The notes beneath the pieces were generated by a model that did no database searches, was not told the origin of the DNA, and saw only the letters and a list, made by a program, of their open reading frames with translations. Positions 9,317 to 21,779 of a DNA stretch of 64,000 bases are shown piece by piece. Position 1 is the stretch's first letter; each line of letters begins with the position of its first letter. The DNA comes from Thoreauomyces humboldtii. Taxonomy: Eukaryota; Chytridiomycota; Chytridiomycetes; Spizellomycetales; Powellomycetaceae. The position numbers and the translations under genes are program-made. The DNA is taken from assembly GCA_027596035.1 (NCBI GenBank), contig JADGJA010000004.1:38068-102067 (forward strand), written 5' to 3'.

Positions 9317-12300
9317 CCATCGTCAGCGAACATCCCGCCGCTTTCGATGAAACGTTTGATTTCTGGGACCGCCTGGATGACTGTTTCTGGAATGCCAAAG
9401 ACAAGTGTTACGGCGCACTCCATCTCCACGAGACGAGCCTTGACAGTGGCGTGGAAAAGGAGCAGATACACCAGGAGGGTTCCGACGAGAGTGAGTGCAA
9501 AAATGATGGTCATCGCCGTTTGACCAAGCGAGTTCCTAGATTAGAAGACGAAGTGATCTTAGCGTATGTATGTGTGGTCTCACATAGAGGAAGCTCGGAG
9601 CCGTACCCGTCCAAGATGATGGATTGGAAGCTGGTATCCATGTTGTTCAGGTTATCCACCACACTATTCAGCATCTCGTTCATGAACAGCATATTGCTTT
9701 GTGCAGTTGCCGCTAGCGCCAACGGGCTGCCTTGCGCCAAGTACCCTCCAAGGTCCGTCGCGGCCGTGATGAACATGCTTATCTGGGCGTCGATGCCCGC
9801 GGTAATATTCCCGCATGCGGGTTGACAGGGGGCCGAGACCAAGGTCACTTGTTTGAGAGCCCCGATAGAAGGCGTTGCAATACAGTTCGTGCCTGTGATC
9901 GAGTCTGATTGACGGCTAACAAGGGACGAGAGACGATCGCGATAGTTCATGAGGGGCTCGTAAGGGAGCCAGGTCGTGTTGTCATATATCAAAGACTGCA
10001 AGGAACGCAAGCGATCAATTGAGAGTTTTCCGCCACAGCGTGAAGGACAACTTTCCCACCTCTTTGCCCAGGAACACCACTGCTTGAGCAAGGGACCGCC
10101 GCTGATTCGTATAAGACATGGTTTGCGCGTAGTTAACCGAATCGACTGCTCTCAACTGTGGCGGAAGTTCGTAGAAGGTGAGAAGAGCTAATCTGTCGCC
10201 TTTTAAATCCCACGGAAAACTTACGATCGGTGCAAGCAGCAAACTGATGCCTGGCAAAGCCAATACAACGAGACCTGAAGCGTAGCGTACGACATGTTTC
10301 TTGATCGAAGATTGTTTGACCAAATCGTCAGGATCCATGTTCCGGTTGATCATGCGGTTGGCCGCCATCGCCGCTGACTGATTGTTGACGTTGGCGCCCG
10401 AGGAAGAAGCTGGGTTCTCAAGTCCATTCTCGTCTACGCCCTGTGACGCAGCCGTCATCTCGTCGGAGATGGACTCAATCTACCATGGGAAAGCACTGGT
10501 CAGCGAAAAGGCGAGCTATGCAAGAAAAACATCCGCAGGTGCTCACCTGCTCCTCGATTTCCGTTAGCATGCTCATCAATGCCTTTTTGGGTATCATGGC
10601 GTACATCTTCAACGTTCTGGTCTGCTCGTCAGAAGAATGCCTAATCATGGGCCAGAAGACAAGGTACGCCCATCCAAGCATGCTCAGCACTAGAAGACAC
10701 AAAAGTCCGTAGAGCACGTAGACATTTTGCATGGAGGACTGGATCCAGGTTTCCTGGCCCGTCGACATGGCATCGTCGAAGCCCGCCGCGATGGTGAGGA
10801 CGTTGTCCAGAAAATATCGCACTGTATTGTCCGTCTGGAGAACGTTATTTTGAAAGTACGAATAATCTGGGAGAAAAATCAGATTAGATTCCGATTGACA
10901 TATGGATGGAGGCGAGGCGCCGACTGCGACCAAAAGCACTTACCACGCCCTTCAATGGTTGTCCCATACTGATGGATTGTTTTCGCAACTTCGTAAGCGT
11001 TCGTGTGAGCCAAGTCCTTGTAAGGCACAGGGTAGCTGGATGTCTATAGCACAGAAAACAATGAATCAGTCCGAGAAATTGATGAGATAGGTCTCTATAA
11101 TCCGACTTACCTCTAGAGTAATGGAATCAGCTGCCATGTAGAACTGTGCCAGATAAGGCAAGTAAAACGTGGTGTAGTTTGTCATCAGACTTGACAATGA
11201 CGCCATCGACGAATCATACACATCGCGACTCGCTACAGGGTCGGTCGAACTAGAGATCTGAGTCAGATCCCTTACAAGTCCAGCGAGGAAAATGGCGGTT
11301 TTCGAGAGACGAGTCCCGCGCACGAAACCGTTGATGGAAGACTCGGCGGCTGAGAACGACCATAGACCGATGGAAAATGCTACAACAATATTGGCTAGGT
11401 AAAAGCAAGTGGTAAGCTTTTGATTCCGATCAAGCTCGACCACGGGTGCTTTTAAGCGAGTTTGCAGCTGCATCTTGTTGTAGACCTGCAACAAAAATGG
11501 ACGCATAAGACAAAAACGATCACAGGAATGAGTGCATTCATTACCTTGAGCTTGGCCTCCCTTTCGGATGATTTCGTGCTTCCTCCCGCGCTTTCACTCG
11601 GCATTCGCCCTTCTAGTCTGGTTGTATCATCCATGTCCGGAGAGATGTTAAACCCGACACCTTTCGCCTCCCCACTGCCAACTCTTTCCAAATTTCCCAT
11701 TCCCTCATCATCCTCGTCGGTCCGCGGTTGCATACTCATTCGACGCCGCAACTGCGAGGTGTTTTTCACAACGGGAAACTCTCGGGAAGGCATCTCGTCC
11801 TGGTCGTTTCGTATGCTCGATCGGCTCAGAACAATTTCGGGAACCGTCACGACTTCGTTGGCAAGGGAGTCATCCGAATCCTCTCGGGTCTCCTTGACAC
11901 CAGAAGCACCAGCTATCGCATCCGACCGCGTGCCCGTATCCATCTGTGCATGCATGCGACCACCGGCCTGCTGAGCCAGGGAAGCCCCGACTTTCGTTGA
12001 CGGAGAAGATCGCATGGATCCATGACGTTGAATGGGTGCCGAGCTGGTCATGCGCATTTCGATCTCTTCAATCTCTTCGGCCATCATCATGTACTTTGCG
12101 GCCGTTTCTTTCTCGTTCTAGAAATCAAGCGCTGAGTGAAGGATATTCGATAGATAACGTGCCAGGAGCGCCTACCTTGATCTGAAGCAGGAAACTCCCA
12201 TACATCCGGAGCAGCACCTTGCTTTTTGGCCACCTGGCAATAAGCTTCTTATAGTAATCCGTGGCCCTCTGCTCAGCCTCACTGATCCGCTGCAAAAAGA

Positions 12301-14368
12301 TTGGATAGGTCTTCGGATCGCGCCCGCGCTGTCCGCTTCGAACATGCGACAGGAATGCCCGAAGTTCGATGAGCGTTGCGAGGTGATCGCGCCTCGCACC
12401 GTTTTGCATTGTCTGGAACTCCACATATGACGAGCTGAGAAGATGTTGATATATCAGCGTAAACTTGAACTGATGTACATGTCTTTACGCTCGTACATGT
12501 TGAGAGTCGATGAGTTGAGTCCCTCCGTTCTCTTGGACTGCTCCAGGATTCGATCCTGAACAACCCGTTAGTTTTTTCATCACGGAACACAAGCCCTGCT
12601 CAACCTTCGTACCTGCATAAAGATGAAGAATCGAGCATCAAATGGCGGTTTCAGAGACTTCGCTAGATTTACAAAATAGACTGGCTCCTGGCTTTCGGAC
12701 GTATAGGTTTCTAGATAACCGGCATAACTGCTCGGAGGTTAACGCAGGTCAATTTAATACTACAACTTGGCACTTACATTAGCTTGAGCATCGAATTCCG
12801 GGGGAACTGGTCGAACCCTTCCCCGAAAATCTCTTCCATGATGTAGAGGGCTTGCGGGGTACGGTTATCGTGGACGAACCGACAAGCGAGCTCAACTTCC
12901 GCGGGATGAGTGAAGACCTTGATTGTCTGCAAATGCGGAAGGCCGTTAGTGAAAGCTTTCTCATAATGGAAGCAAGACTGACCTTTGGTCTGGTCCGCGT
13001 CCCAGTGATGGTATGAAGATCACGCATGGCTTGGATCCCGTCAAAGCCTTCTCCTCTTTCCGCCTTATCTTCCAGCGATTCAGTGGTCTGACGATTTGGA
13101 CCACTCGTCACCCCTAGGTCCTGCATGCTCTTCCCGAGCCCCTTGTGCTTCATCTGTATCCGGTTGTAAACCCTTCGAACTGTGATTCGGAAAATGGCGC
13201 GGCAGGTGGCCGCACCCGTGATGGCGCCGACCAGCACGCTGACAACCGCAGCGATGGGAAGCGTTTTACCAGGGCTTTTCGTGACGTGGGACACTAGAGC
13301 TACGACGGCTGCGAAAGCCGAAGCCATGAAGAGTGCGGCCCGGAGCTCGTTGTGAGATCGAATGTAGAAGGGTTGATACCGGATTATCAGAACGGAAAGC
13401 AGCGCCGTAACCGGGATCAGAAAAGCTATTCGGAGGACAGCCGAGCTTGACAGAGTAAAAACGAGAGTAACGAGAATTCGAGATATAGCATAGATGGTGT
13501 CTAGTCTTCCGATAGGAACTCTCGCCGTTTTGTTGCTCCTGTTCGGACTGGTGTCGAGGTAGATGGCTGACATGCACACATTGTACGGTACGAAGACCAT
13601 CAGCACGAATAAAACGATGATGGTCAATGCGCTATTGCTTCCGCTGAAGCATTCATGGTTCGGATACTCGACGAGTGTATTGTTTGGTCCCGAGCAAGTC
13701 ACGGCGACGAAAAGAATTTCGATGACGGGGATGAAAAGAATAGTGCCCAGAAGCTGCGTGAGCAGTCGTAGCGTTTTGAGCGCATACAAAGAGATCCCGG
13801 CGAACTAGACACGGTGACAGAATAATGTGGCATCTGTCAACATATGTCCGATCACTACCTTAGGACACTGCTGCTAACCCAATACCTTTCCACTTCCGAA
13901 GCTCATAGCAACCTCCACCGCAGAAACAACCGCAAGCATGACAAGGCCAATGACCACACCAAGCAATACTAAAAATCCACTGTAGCTGTGCGGTCGATAG
14001 CTCAGCGGATTGGTGATATACGGCGCCCAGTCCGGCATGTCGTCATAAAAGATCGGGTTGAAGGCAAACGAAATCAGCTGCATGTCCTCGAACAAAGTGA
14101 TAAGAACTGAGAGCAGGGAATTGACGTCGTTGTCGTGCACCCTTTGTTCGAGCAAAGACTGCAATGTTAGATCAGGGCGAACAAGGTCAATGGACGATGT
14201 GTCATACATCGAGTACAGCACGCTGAAGGTGACATCTTCGACTTTGCTCTGAAATGAGCAATAAGTTGAATACTTGCTGCTATCCAATGGAGTCTCTCGT
14301 TCACTTCCTCGACATACCGCAAACGACGTTGCCACGTGCTTTTCAGCATTTCCTTGCTGATTGACCAT
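9298..14368 (-). CDS. TmcB/TmcC-like polytopic membrane protein with TPR region
   Basis: It resembles the tiny-macrocysts B/C family known from Dictyostelium and zoosporic fungi; its function in fungi is unknown, probably sensory. Fifteen exons join in frame to 1387 residues: 14368-14318, 14248-13886, 13804-12983, 12926-12778, 12727-12613, 12555-12497, 12434-12176, 12117-11545, 11485-11111, 11043-10944, 10866-10547, 10479-10225, 10155-10060, 9995-9607, 9535-9298. Order: N-terminal membrane helices (LVLLGVVIGLVMLAVV, then a block of about seven), and the TmcB-type TPR stretch (HPAEVELACRFV, FPRNSMLKL, PPFDARFFIF, then KKLIARWPKSKVLLRMYGSF). A disordered acidic/Ser-rich linker of ~190 residues follows, then a second membrane half with helices at YLANIVVAFSIGLW, YGLLCLLVLSMLGWAYLVF and IIFALTLVGTLLVYLLLF. 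The start is the only ATG in frame before the first intron. Confidence 0.82.
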
Positions 14369-14850
14369 GATTAGTTCTCAGTTTTCAGAGTCGTTCGGCG
14401 CCGTGCCCCTGTATAAGAAGAAGTAGGCGACCGATGTCACGTCTTCCTTGGAAAGAAGCCCGCCCGGCCATAGGACGACATGAAGCAGAAATGGCGGGAA
14501 GCACAGTAGAAGTGGGGCTTACTACCGTGGAGCCCAACTGTGGGGATCGGCACCACCCACTTGGATATATATAGGCAAGTCCCTCTGCTCCCCTGCTGCC
14601 TGGCCTGCTGCTCCTTTAACGGCAGCTCCGACAGCTCCAGCGGAGTGACGGCGGGTCGCTTACCTAATCCGTCGCGGTGGAATCGAGTCAGTTCCACGCT
14701 TCGGGGAGCAGCTCACTTCCAGGGGTTGACAAGAATCTTTAGCGGCGTGAAAGCTTGCAACAGCAGTCATCAAGCTGTCATCGATGGGTCCGCATTTCCG
14801 AATTGAATGAGCAAAAGCTGCTTAAAGCATGCATTAAATAAATTCAATAT
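14369..14850. other. Intergenic region upstream of the TmcB/C-like gene
   Basis: These 482 bp hold the promoter of the Tmc-like gene and the 3' flank of the helicase gene. A TATATATA run occurs near 14566, but it is not correctly placed for either gene. No coding content is seen. Confidence 0.5.
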
Positions 14851-17800
14851 CTAGTAATCCGAATCCCCATCGCTATCACTAACTGCTCTAGCGGCCGCGC
14901 TCGCCTTCTTCCTGGAACCCGCCCCTGAGTCTGCCATCTCTGACACGCTGCGGACCATCTCGCTGCATCGTATCGCATCTCGCTCGTCGTCGTCGTCATC
15001 GGGATGAATCAGAGCCGCCGGTGGCCAGTACTGCGAGAGGGCGGCGTGGAAGGCGTCGGGGGCCCAGAGCAGATACGACGTCAGAAGAAACTTCGGGTCC
15101 TTTCGCCACTGGGCAAGAAGCTTTTCCCGAGTGTCGACTTGGGCCGAAACGAGGGCGGCGACGAGGGTGCTGACCTTCTGCTGCGTCTGACCCCACGGTT
15201 TTGTGATGGTGACGGTTTTGGTGTCGAGGAAGGGAAAGAGAAGTGGGAAGATCTCGACGGGACCATTCTTTTTGCTGGATTTCTTCGCCTTCTTCTTCTT
15301 CTGTTGTGGCTGAGCGATCCGAGCGACAAGGGGTTCTTTCGGGGGTGCCATCAGCGGAATCTTTCCTTCGATAAGACTCCTCGCTAGCCACCTACACCGG
15401 TCGTCGAGACGGGGCAGTTCCACCTCTCGAGTGGGGAGCTCCCACATCTTGGGACCGTAAGTGGGTACGCAGAACCCGAGGACGCAGTCCTGTACAGGAT
15501 CCCATCTAGGTTCCGGTTGGTCGACCACCTTGCCGGTTCGACAGAGACTGCGAGGTGCGACGGGAGCGATCCACGCTGCATCGACGGCTGACACACCCTT
15601 GAGCCAGACGCGAGTAAGGTCAGTTCCGTCTGCCGCCTTGACTTGCGCGTTGAGACGGGTGGCCACGACGCCGCTGTTGTCCGCCGCCATCTTCTCTTCC
15701 CTTCCCACAAGCTCCTCGTAAACGACGAAGCGAGGAGCGGGGCGCTCACGATTCAAACAGCTGGATGGATGAATCTGACCGACTTGTTCCTTTCCGCCCC
15801 AAAGTGTTCGATATACAGGAACGTACTTCTGTCCTGCGTACCCTTTGCTCGTCGCTTCGTCCAGCTGCGCCACGCGGTCAGCGAAGCCTGCAAGTATTAC
15901 CTGCAGAATCGCTGCGGAGTCACGTGCGGACGGCGGTGGAAGTCCTGGATCAACGCAGAGACCCGCCACAGCCGGGTAGAGCTTGTTGTTCCCGCTTAGG
16001 CTGAGTTTGACGAGATTGGTGAGCTGCTGACGGAGCTTGCGCATTTCCTCCATAGCCTTTGGCCGTAGGAAATTGGCATCGCAGAAGGCAGTCGGGTCAC
16101 CTCCTCGTCGGTTCGATTCTGCAGTATGTGCGCCAATGGCCGTGAGGAGTCGCAGAGCATCTGACGTAGGTGGATTGCCTGAGAAAACAAGCATCGTCTT
16201 GTAAAATGATGCTCGTTTGGTGCTTCGCTTGTCCTTTTCGTCCGCGTCTACGTCTTCATCATCTGAGTCGCTCTTGGGACGCCCAATGATATCCTCGTCA
16301 CGAATGAAGGGATCCCCGACAGAAAGACCCGATACGATGGCGATGACATATGCCAAGATATTCCCTGGCTGCGACGCTGCGACGATCACCATCTTAGCGT
16401 AACGAGGCGAGACAGGGAATTTTGACATGACACGTCCGAGCTCGGTGATCTTGAGCGTGTTAGATTCGTGGTCTACGGCGCCGAGATAGGTCAGGAGCTT
16501 CTCTGCAGCTCGCAAGTTTGCTTTTCCAGGTGGTGTTGGGAACGGGAAACCGACGACGTTGTTGATCCCCATGCTCTTCATCGAGAGTACGACGCCTTCG
16601 ATAGGGATGCGAAGGATTTCCGGTTGGGAAAACTGCTCAAAATAGTCATTGAAGACCGCCGAGCTGAAGAGTCGGTAGCAGTGACCAGGTCCGACACGAC
16701 CAGCACGACCAGCACGTTGATCTGCCGAGGCTCGGGATGTCCAGCACACCTGGTACGTCTGAACGCCAGAGTGCGAGTCAAACTTTCGCTCCTTCACCTT
16801 GCCGCAGTCGACGACATATTTGATGCCGGGGATAGTCAGAGAAGTCTCAGCTACGTTGGTGGCAACCACGACGAGACGAGTTCCTGGGGGTGGCGACTCG
16901 AACACGCGCATCTGCGCGGCTGTTGGCAAGAGCGAGTAAAGAGGCAGGACGTGAAGTGGTAGAGCTTCATCTCTACTCGAAGGCTGGAACTTCTCGAGCT
17001 CGTCGTCTTCGTCTCCGCTCAGGCCCCCAAGCACATCGACGTCCTCTTCTTCGGAGTCACCTTCCGAGTCGCTCCCGTCTTCCTCCTGGTAGTCGTCGTT
17101 TCCGCCGCGTCCAAGCTCGACGTCCGCTTCAGCAGTCTCGTCAGCCTCCCCGAAGAGGGCGTCAGAACGATCCGCAGCCGAAGCTTTCGAGTGTTCCTCC
17201 AAATCATTGCGTTCCGCCTCCTTCGCTCTCCGCAGCGGAAAGGCCTTGCGCAGGTTCCGCACAAGGACTTGAATCTCCTGCTGACCAGTCATGAAGACCA
17301 AGATGCCACCTGGGGGGAGTTGTGTGTGGATCTTCGTGATCTTTTTCAGCGCTTCGCTGCCATAATCGATCTCAGGAGTCTTTTTGTTATAATGAATAAC
17401 AACCTTAAAACCGCAATCGTTCAGTAAAGAAAACTCTTCCCCGCAGTTACTCGCAATTGATCCCACCTTGTGCTGTCGGCCATCGACCTTTACAACCGGT
17501 GGGCGCTGCAGAACTGGGAACAGTGTTTCGTTCATAGTGAAGTCCTCCACCCGGAGAGTCGCAGACATGATAACCAGCTTCAGAGGTTTTACGCCAACCA
17601 CCTTCCCAGAGTTCCGCAACGAAACGATCCTGGTGAGCCAGCCGATGAGAACATCGGTTCCGATGGTTCGCTCGTGAGCTTCATCTATGATGATGCAGGA
17701 GTACTTCTGCAAGAGTATGTCCGGTGGTCCGTCTTTACTGGCCGACGGATGTGACTCCCCTCCCGCCGCAACGCTCAGCTCTCGTAGCAGAATACCATCC

Positions 17801-19351
17801 GTCATGAACTTTATACGCGTGTTCTTGCCCGTTCCACCCTTATCGTATCGAATTTGATAAGCGACCTCTCCGCTCTTCAGCGCCATCTCGTCCGCGACAC
17901 GTTGCGCCATGGATACCGCTGCGACTCGACGCGGCTGGGTAATGCCAACCATGCCTGGGAATTGAGGGTGCGCGGGATCACCGAATCCAGATTCGTACAG
18001 GAACTGCGGTACCTGAGTCGTCTTTCCGGACCCGGTCTCGCCACACAGGATCGTGACGTCGTTCTGGAAGATGGCTTCCATGATTGGCTGTTCTTCCATG
18101 ACGACTGGAAGCGATATTCGAGCAAGCTGGATAGACTCCGGGCGGTTGACCGGCACGTGGAACGCCGACTGCGCTGCTATTCGCGGACCTTTTGCCTTCA
18201 TAGTGGGAGCAACCACCGCTTTCTTCTTCGATGGAGCGGGAGCCGGCAAGCTTTCTCCATCCACGACATCGGCGGCCCAGATATCTTTCCTTCCGCGCTG
18301 AACAACGACCTCCTCCTCCTCCTGCTCCATGGCTTCATCGTCAGTGTCATCCAAGTCGCTGTTGGAGAGATCAGAGTCCGAGGCAACCATAGGGGCAGCC
18401 TTCTCCTTCTGTTGCTTCTTCTTCTTTCGCTTCGGAATGGCGGTGTCGCCAACAGCGTCGTCTGCCTTGCGTTTGAGGGCTCCTCCAAACACCGCAGGTG
18501 CCTCCTCCTTCCGAGCGTGCTCTCCAAAAACCTGCACATCCGCTGGACCAGCCACGGCTTGTCCAAACGCTTGCCCTACCAATCCCAGCGAAGAGTTCGC
18601 GGCGCTCGGCTGAGCGGCAGCCATCAAGTCCTCGCCATCATCGAAGTCGTGACCGTCGTGGTCGCTGCCGGCGCCGGCGGGCACGTAGAGCTCCGCGCCG
18701 TCGTCCTCGTCCTCCATATCCTCCTTGTACTCCTGGGCATCCTTCTCGACTACCAAGCGGCCCGAGGCATCAGCGTAGGACGATGCGATGCCAGCTCGCT
18801 CCTCCAACAGGGCTTGACGCATGCGCTCTCTTGCAGTGAGTTTCTAGAGGGGAAAGAGTCCTGTCAGATCTGCAGTCCGGGCGCCTGAATCTGCCACGTG
18901 CGCCCCCTCCCACCTTCTGCCCGAACGCTTTGCTGGATCGAAGGAGGCCGGAGGAGAAGGTGGTCTCACTCAGCCTCTGCAGTAGATTAATCCGTTCGTC
19001 CTTCTTCATCTGCTTCTCGATGAACTTTTCCAGACGCTTCTTCTTCTTGGAAGTCATCTTTCCCGTCGGTTCCTCGGGAAGCAACGTCGTGTCGAGCGTT
19101 CGGGCCTTGTCCTTGGGTATGATGATGTCCGGGATGGATGAAGAGGATGCATTGTATGCGACTCCATCGTCTGCCAGGGACGATACTGCTGGCGGTAGCG
19201 CGGGAGACGGGTTCTGTGCGGTTGTCGCAGGACGTTTCCTTGCCAGCTGCTTGAGGCCACCGTCGCGGGCCGACGGATGTGGCTTTGCTGTCTTTGCCAG
19301 ATGCGAGCCGGCCCTTGCCTTCTCGTTGTACCGAGGCCTGAGCTTCCCCAT
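14851..19351 (-). CDS. ECM16: DEAH-box RNA helicase Dhr1/DHX37
   Basis: Nucleolar helicase that releases U3 snoRNA during 18S rRNA maturation. Exons 19351-18914 and 18843-14851, split by a 70 nt intron, give 1476 residues. The N-terminus is Lys/Arg-rich (MGKLRPRYNEKA, then TSKKKKRLEKFIEKQMKK). Helicase motifs appear in order: GETGSGKTTQ (I), a DEAH box (IIIDEAHERT), MSAT (III), TNVAETSLTIPGIKYVVD and QRAGRAGR (VI). Helicase-associated and OB-type regions follow. Two acidic stretches (DDGAELYV region near residue 190 and EEDGSDSEGD near residue 780) resemble the acidic insertions of Dhr1. It is longer than yeast Ecm16 (~1270) because of these insertions. The start is the first ATG after stops in the leader. 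Confidence 0.93.
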
Positions 19352-19759
19352 CTTGTATGCGGGGAGTAGGGAGAAAGGGTTGCAGTGCTGTAATGCTCGA
19401 GAAATGGCGGGTTCGACCAACTTTTGGGACGGGGGAACAAGTTTGCCAAAAAAGAAGCATAACCATTCGACAGTGTGGAAAATGACATTTACCGGTAGCC
19501 CCGCAACCCCGCCCCCAGATTTCGCCGGACGTCTGCCAGACCGTCCAGACGTGGGAGGTTGCACGTGGGGAGTATACCGTAATACCTGACCCTCCTGGAG
19601 GACGCCGGGGAGGACGAAGACCTGTCGCGGATGATTTGATGCATATGATTCAGGGAACGACTTATGACTACGCTTCCCGTTTACGAAAGCCCGTACGCAA
19701 ATGTCTAGTGTGAGTGAAAGCTTGCAGAAGTGCTTGCGCATGGGGGGCTTTCAGCCCTC
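19352..19759. other. Intergenic region upstream of the helicase gene
   Basis: These 408 bp hold the helicase promoter and the 3' flank of the next minus-strand gene. I see no gene or repeat. Confidence 0.5.
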
Positions 19760-20767
19760 TCAAGGGAGGGACGCGACCCAGTGTCCAGCAGTCCCAGGAG
19801 GGTACTGTTGGAGGTTCTGTTCCTTCAGTGCCCTTTCGGCGGCTTGATCCTTTAGAACACCGTCCATGATGGCGCTGCGGAACGCTCGTTCTTCTTCGTG
19901 GCTGACGAGAGGCTTGCGCATCTGCTCGTCGAACATGCTCCATACGTGCTCATCCGAGTCATCGACATGAACAAGGACGCGTGGAGTCTCACGGTTCTTC
20001 TTGTTGATGGACTGGTTGGGGTTGAACCTACGACCATCGTAGATCAAACATCAGCGCGTGAAGAAGAGGCTACGCTATAAGGGCATCTGGCAAACCGTTT
20101 CAAGAGCAGCTTCCTGTTGCACGCCCTGATGTCCAGGTCATCGATGCCATACTCGATGCAGCGGGGCACGAAGTTGGTGGTGTCGCCTGTTCGAGAGAGC
20201 TGGAGTTAGCTGGCGATCCTCTGCTGGGGACCAAGGCTTCGAAGGCCCTGTTGTGCCACTTGCCATCCTCCACAGCCTTCTCCACGACCGCGGTCAGCTT
20301 AGTGTCGCCTGCCCAGAGCAACAACATTTCAGCGTGCATGCATTCACTGACAAGAACAAGAACAAGGACACCCACCAGAAGTGTACTCAAACGTATCGTC
20401 TACGGCTAGCTCAAAGACTGCGTCGAAACGGCCGCTCTTGGTCGACTTGGGTTTGAGTTCTCCCTGCCTGAACGCCCACGGCTAGTGCGGGAAGCTGAAG
20501 TTCAACATACACGGCGAGAATTCCGCGTACCCTTGAGTTGGTCCAACCTTTTTGTCGATAAACGTATCGTTCGTTCCAGGTTTTAAACTGTACTGAAGCA
20601 TCCTTTGCCATCACGGACGTGAGCAGGGCATCTCATGTCACCAGGTGAGCGGGAGAGGCTAACCTGTGGACATTGTAGAGCGTGAAGGATCGCGGAAAGA
20701 CGAGTGTTCGCGAGAGCTTGTCCGAGGTGACGCGAATCTGCAGCAAGGGTCCTGATCCTTTTCTCAT
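19760..20767 (-). CDS. Hypothetical six-exon protein
   Basis: Exons 20767-20664, 20587-20548, 20481-20376, 20308-20264, 20186-20096 and 20027-19760 join in frame to 217 residues. I do not recognise the family. The start MRKGSGPLLQIRVTSDK followed by FPRSFTLYNVH faintly resembles the first strand and helix of pRiA4b ORF3-like domains, but the similarity stops there. Later parts are charged (GELKPKSTKSGRFDAVFELA, then NFVPRCIEYGIDDLDIRAC) and end in an Ala/Glu helix. The intron 20263-20187 would be a GC-AG intron with donor G-GCAAGT. All other introns are GT-AG. Intron phases agree across every junction, which is the main support that this is one gene. Confidence 0.6.
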
Positions 20768-21378
20768 GATGTGTACGGTATAGTTGTCTTGGGTATGTCA
20801 AACGAAGCTATCCTACGCTTGCTCGCCATCCCCAGGGGAACCGGTCAGACAGTCGGGCAGCAGCAGCACGCGTCTCCCACCCTCGGCTTGTAGTCCGGAT
20901 GGTCCGAGAGACGGTGTGTCTTTCTGGATGAGGTTAAGGTCGACAGGAGACTCTCTTTCGCCCTATACAATACATCATCCTCCTTCTCATCCGCTTTTTG
21001 GACAATACATCATGTAGTCATTCCGGCCCTTGAGGAATACAGCCTTGATCGGGTATAGCTTCGAAGAAAATAGTAAATTTGTCCTTAGCAAATCGGTGCT
21101 TTATTATGGAACCCAAAGCTACTTGCCCAAAAATATGCCCCGACCAGCGATACGCCCTGGGGACCGACTTGGCTAGACACTAGACCCGCTAGACGATGAA
21201 CACCAAGCCAAAGTAATTTTCCCAATGGTCAACGGAAGGGCGCTGTGGTTCAGACTGCATCAGACTGCGTGCCCGTTTTGAACCCGAGGCGCTTCGACCC
21301 GGCCCGGCTCGAGAGCCAACAGGTTCGGGCGTCTTCGGCGAATGAAAGAAACTTGGCAGGCCAGATGCCCGCGAAATC
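20768..21378. other. Intergenic region before the palindrome
   Basis: These ~610 bp include the promoter of the six-exon gene. Plus-strand short frames here show no conservation cues. Nothing else is seen up to the palindrome arm. Confidence 0.5.
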
Positions 21379-21649
21379 GCCCCAGGAACAAGTGGTTCTT
21401 CGACAAGTTCTGATGGGATCAAGGCCATTGACAAGCCCAGCGGCGGAATTTGTCGCGCGAAATGCCAAGGACGTGACGGTCATCTCGACGTCTCGACGGT
21501 GTCGAGTCTCCCACTCCGAGTACTCCTGGAGCGTCGACGCTGAGACGACCGTCACGTCCTTGGCATTTCGCGCGACAAATTCCGCCGCTGGGCCTGTCAA
21601 TGGCCTTGATCCCATCAGAACTTGTCGACGAACCACTTGTTCCTGGGGC
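21379..21649. repeat. Large imperfect palindrome (108 bp arms, ~55 bp spacer)
   Basis: Left arm 21379-21486 and right arm 21542-21649 are inverted copies with about three mismatches. Both arms read from the outside GCCCCAGGAACAAGTGGTTC inward through CAAGGCCATTGACA to CCAAGGACGTGACGGTC. Because of this symmetry, open frames on both strands contain the same peptide (QVLMGSRPLT, then AAEFVARNAKDVTV). Those frames are by-products and are not called as genes. Confidence 0.9.
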
Positions 21650-21779
21650 AATTTCGTTTGCTTCCTCCAGACGTTGACTTGACCTCTCCACGAACGAGCT
21701 AGAGAAATGGATAGTTGGGCGTGAGCTGCCGCAGGCGAGAGGACACAAGCGCGCGACTCGCGATTCGAGCAGCGTTTTC

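Noticed and set aside
19985..20060. Possible minus-strand tRNA around a GGTTCAACCCC box
   Set aside because: The T-stem has a mismatch, no acceptor stem pairs and no anticodon arm forms; the sequence is an intron/exon junction of the unknown gene.
21245..21682. Long + and - open frames over the palindrome
   Set aside because: They are mirror images produced by the inverted repeat and share the same peptide; no family, start context or splice support.
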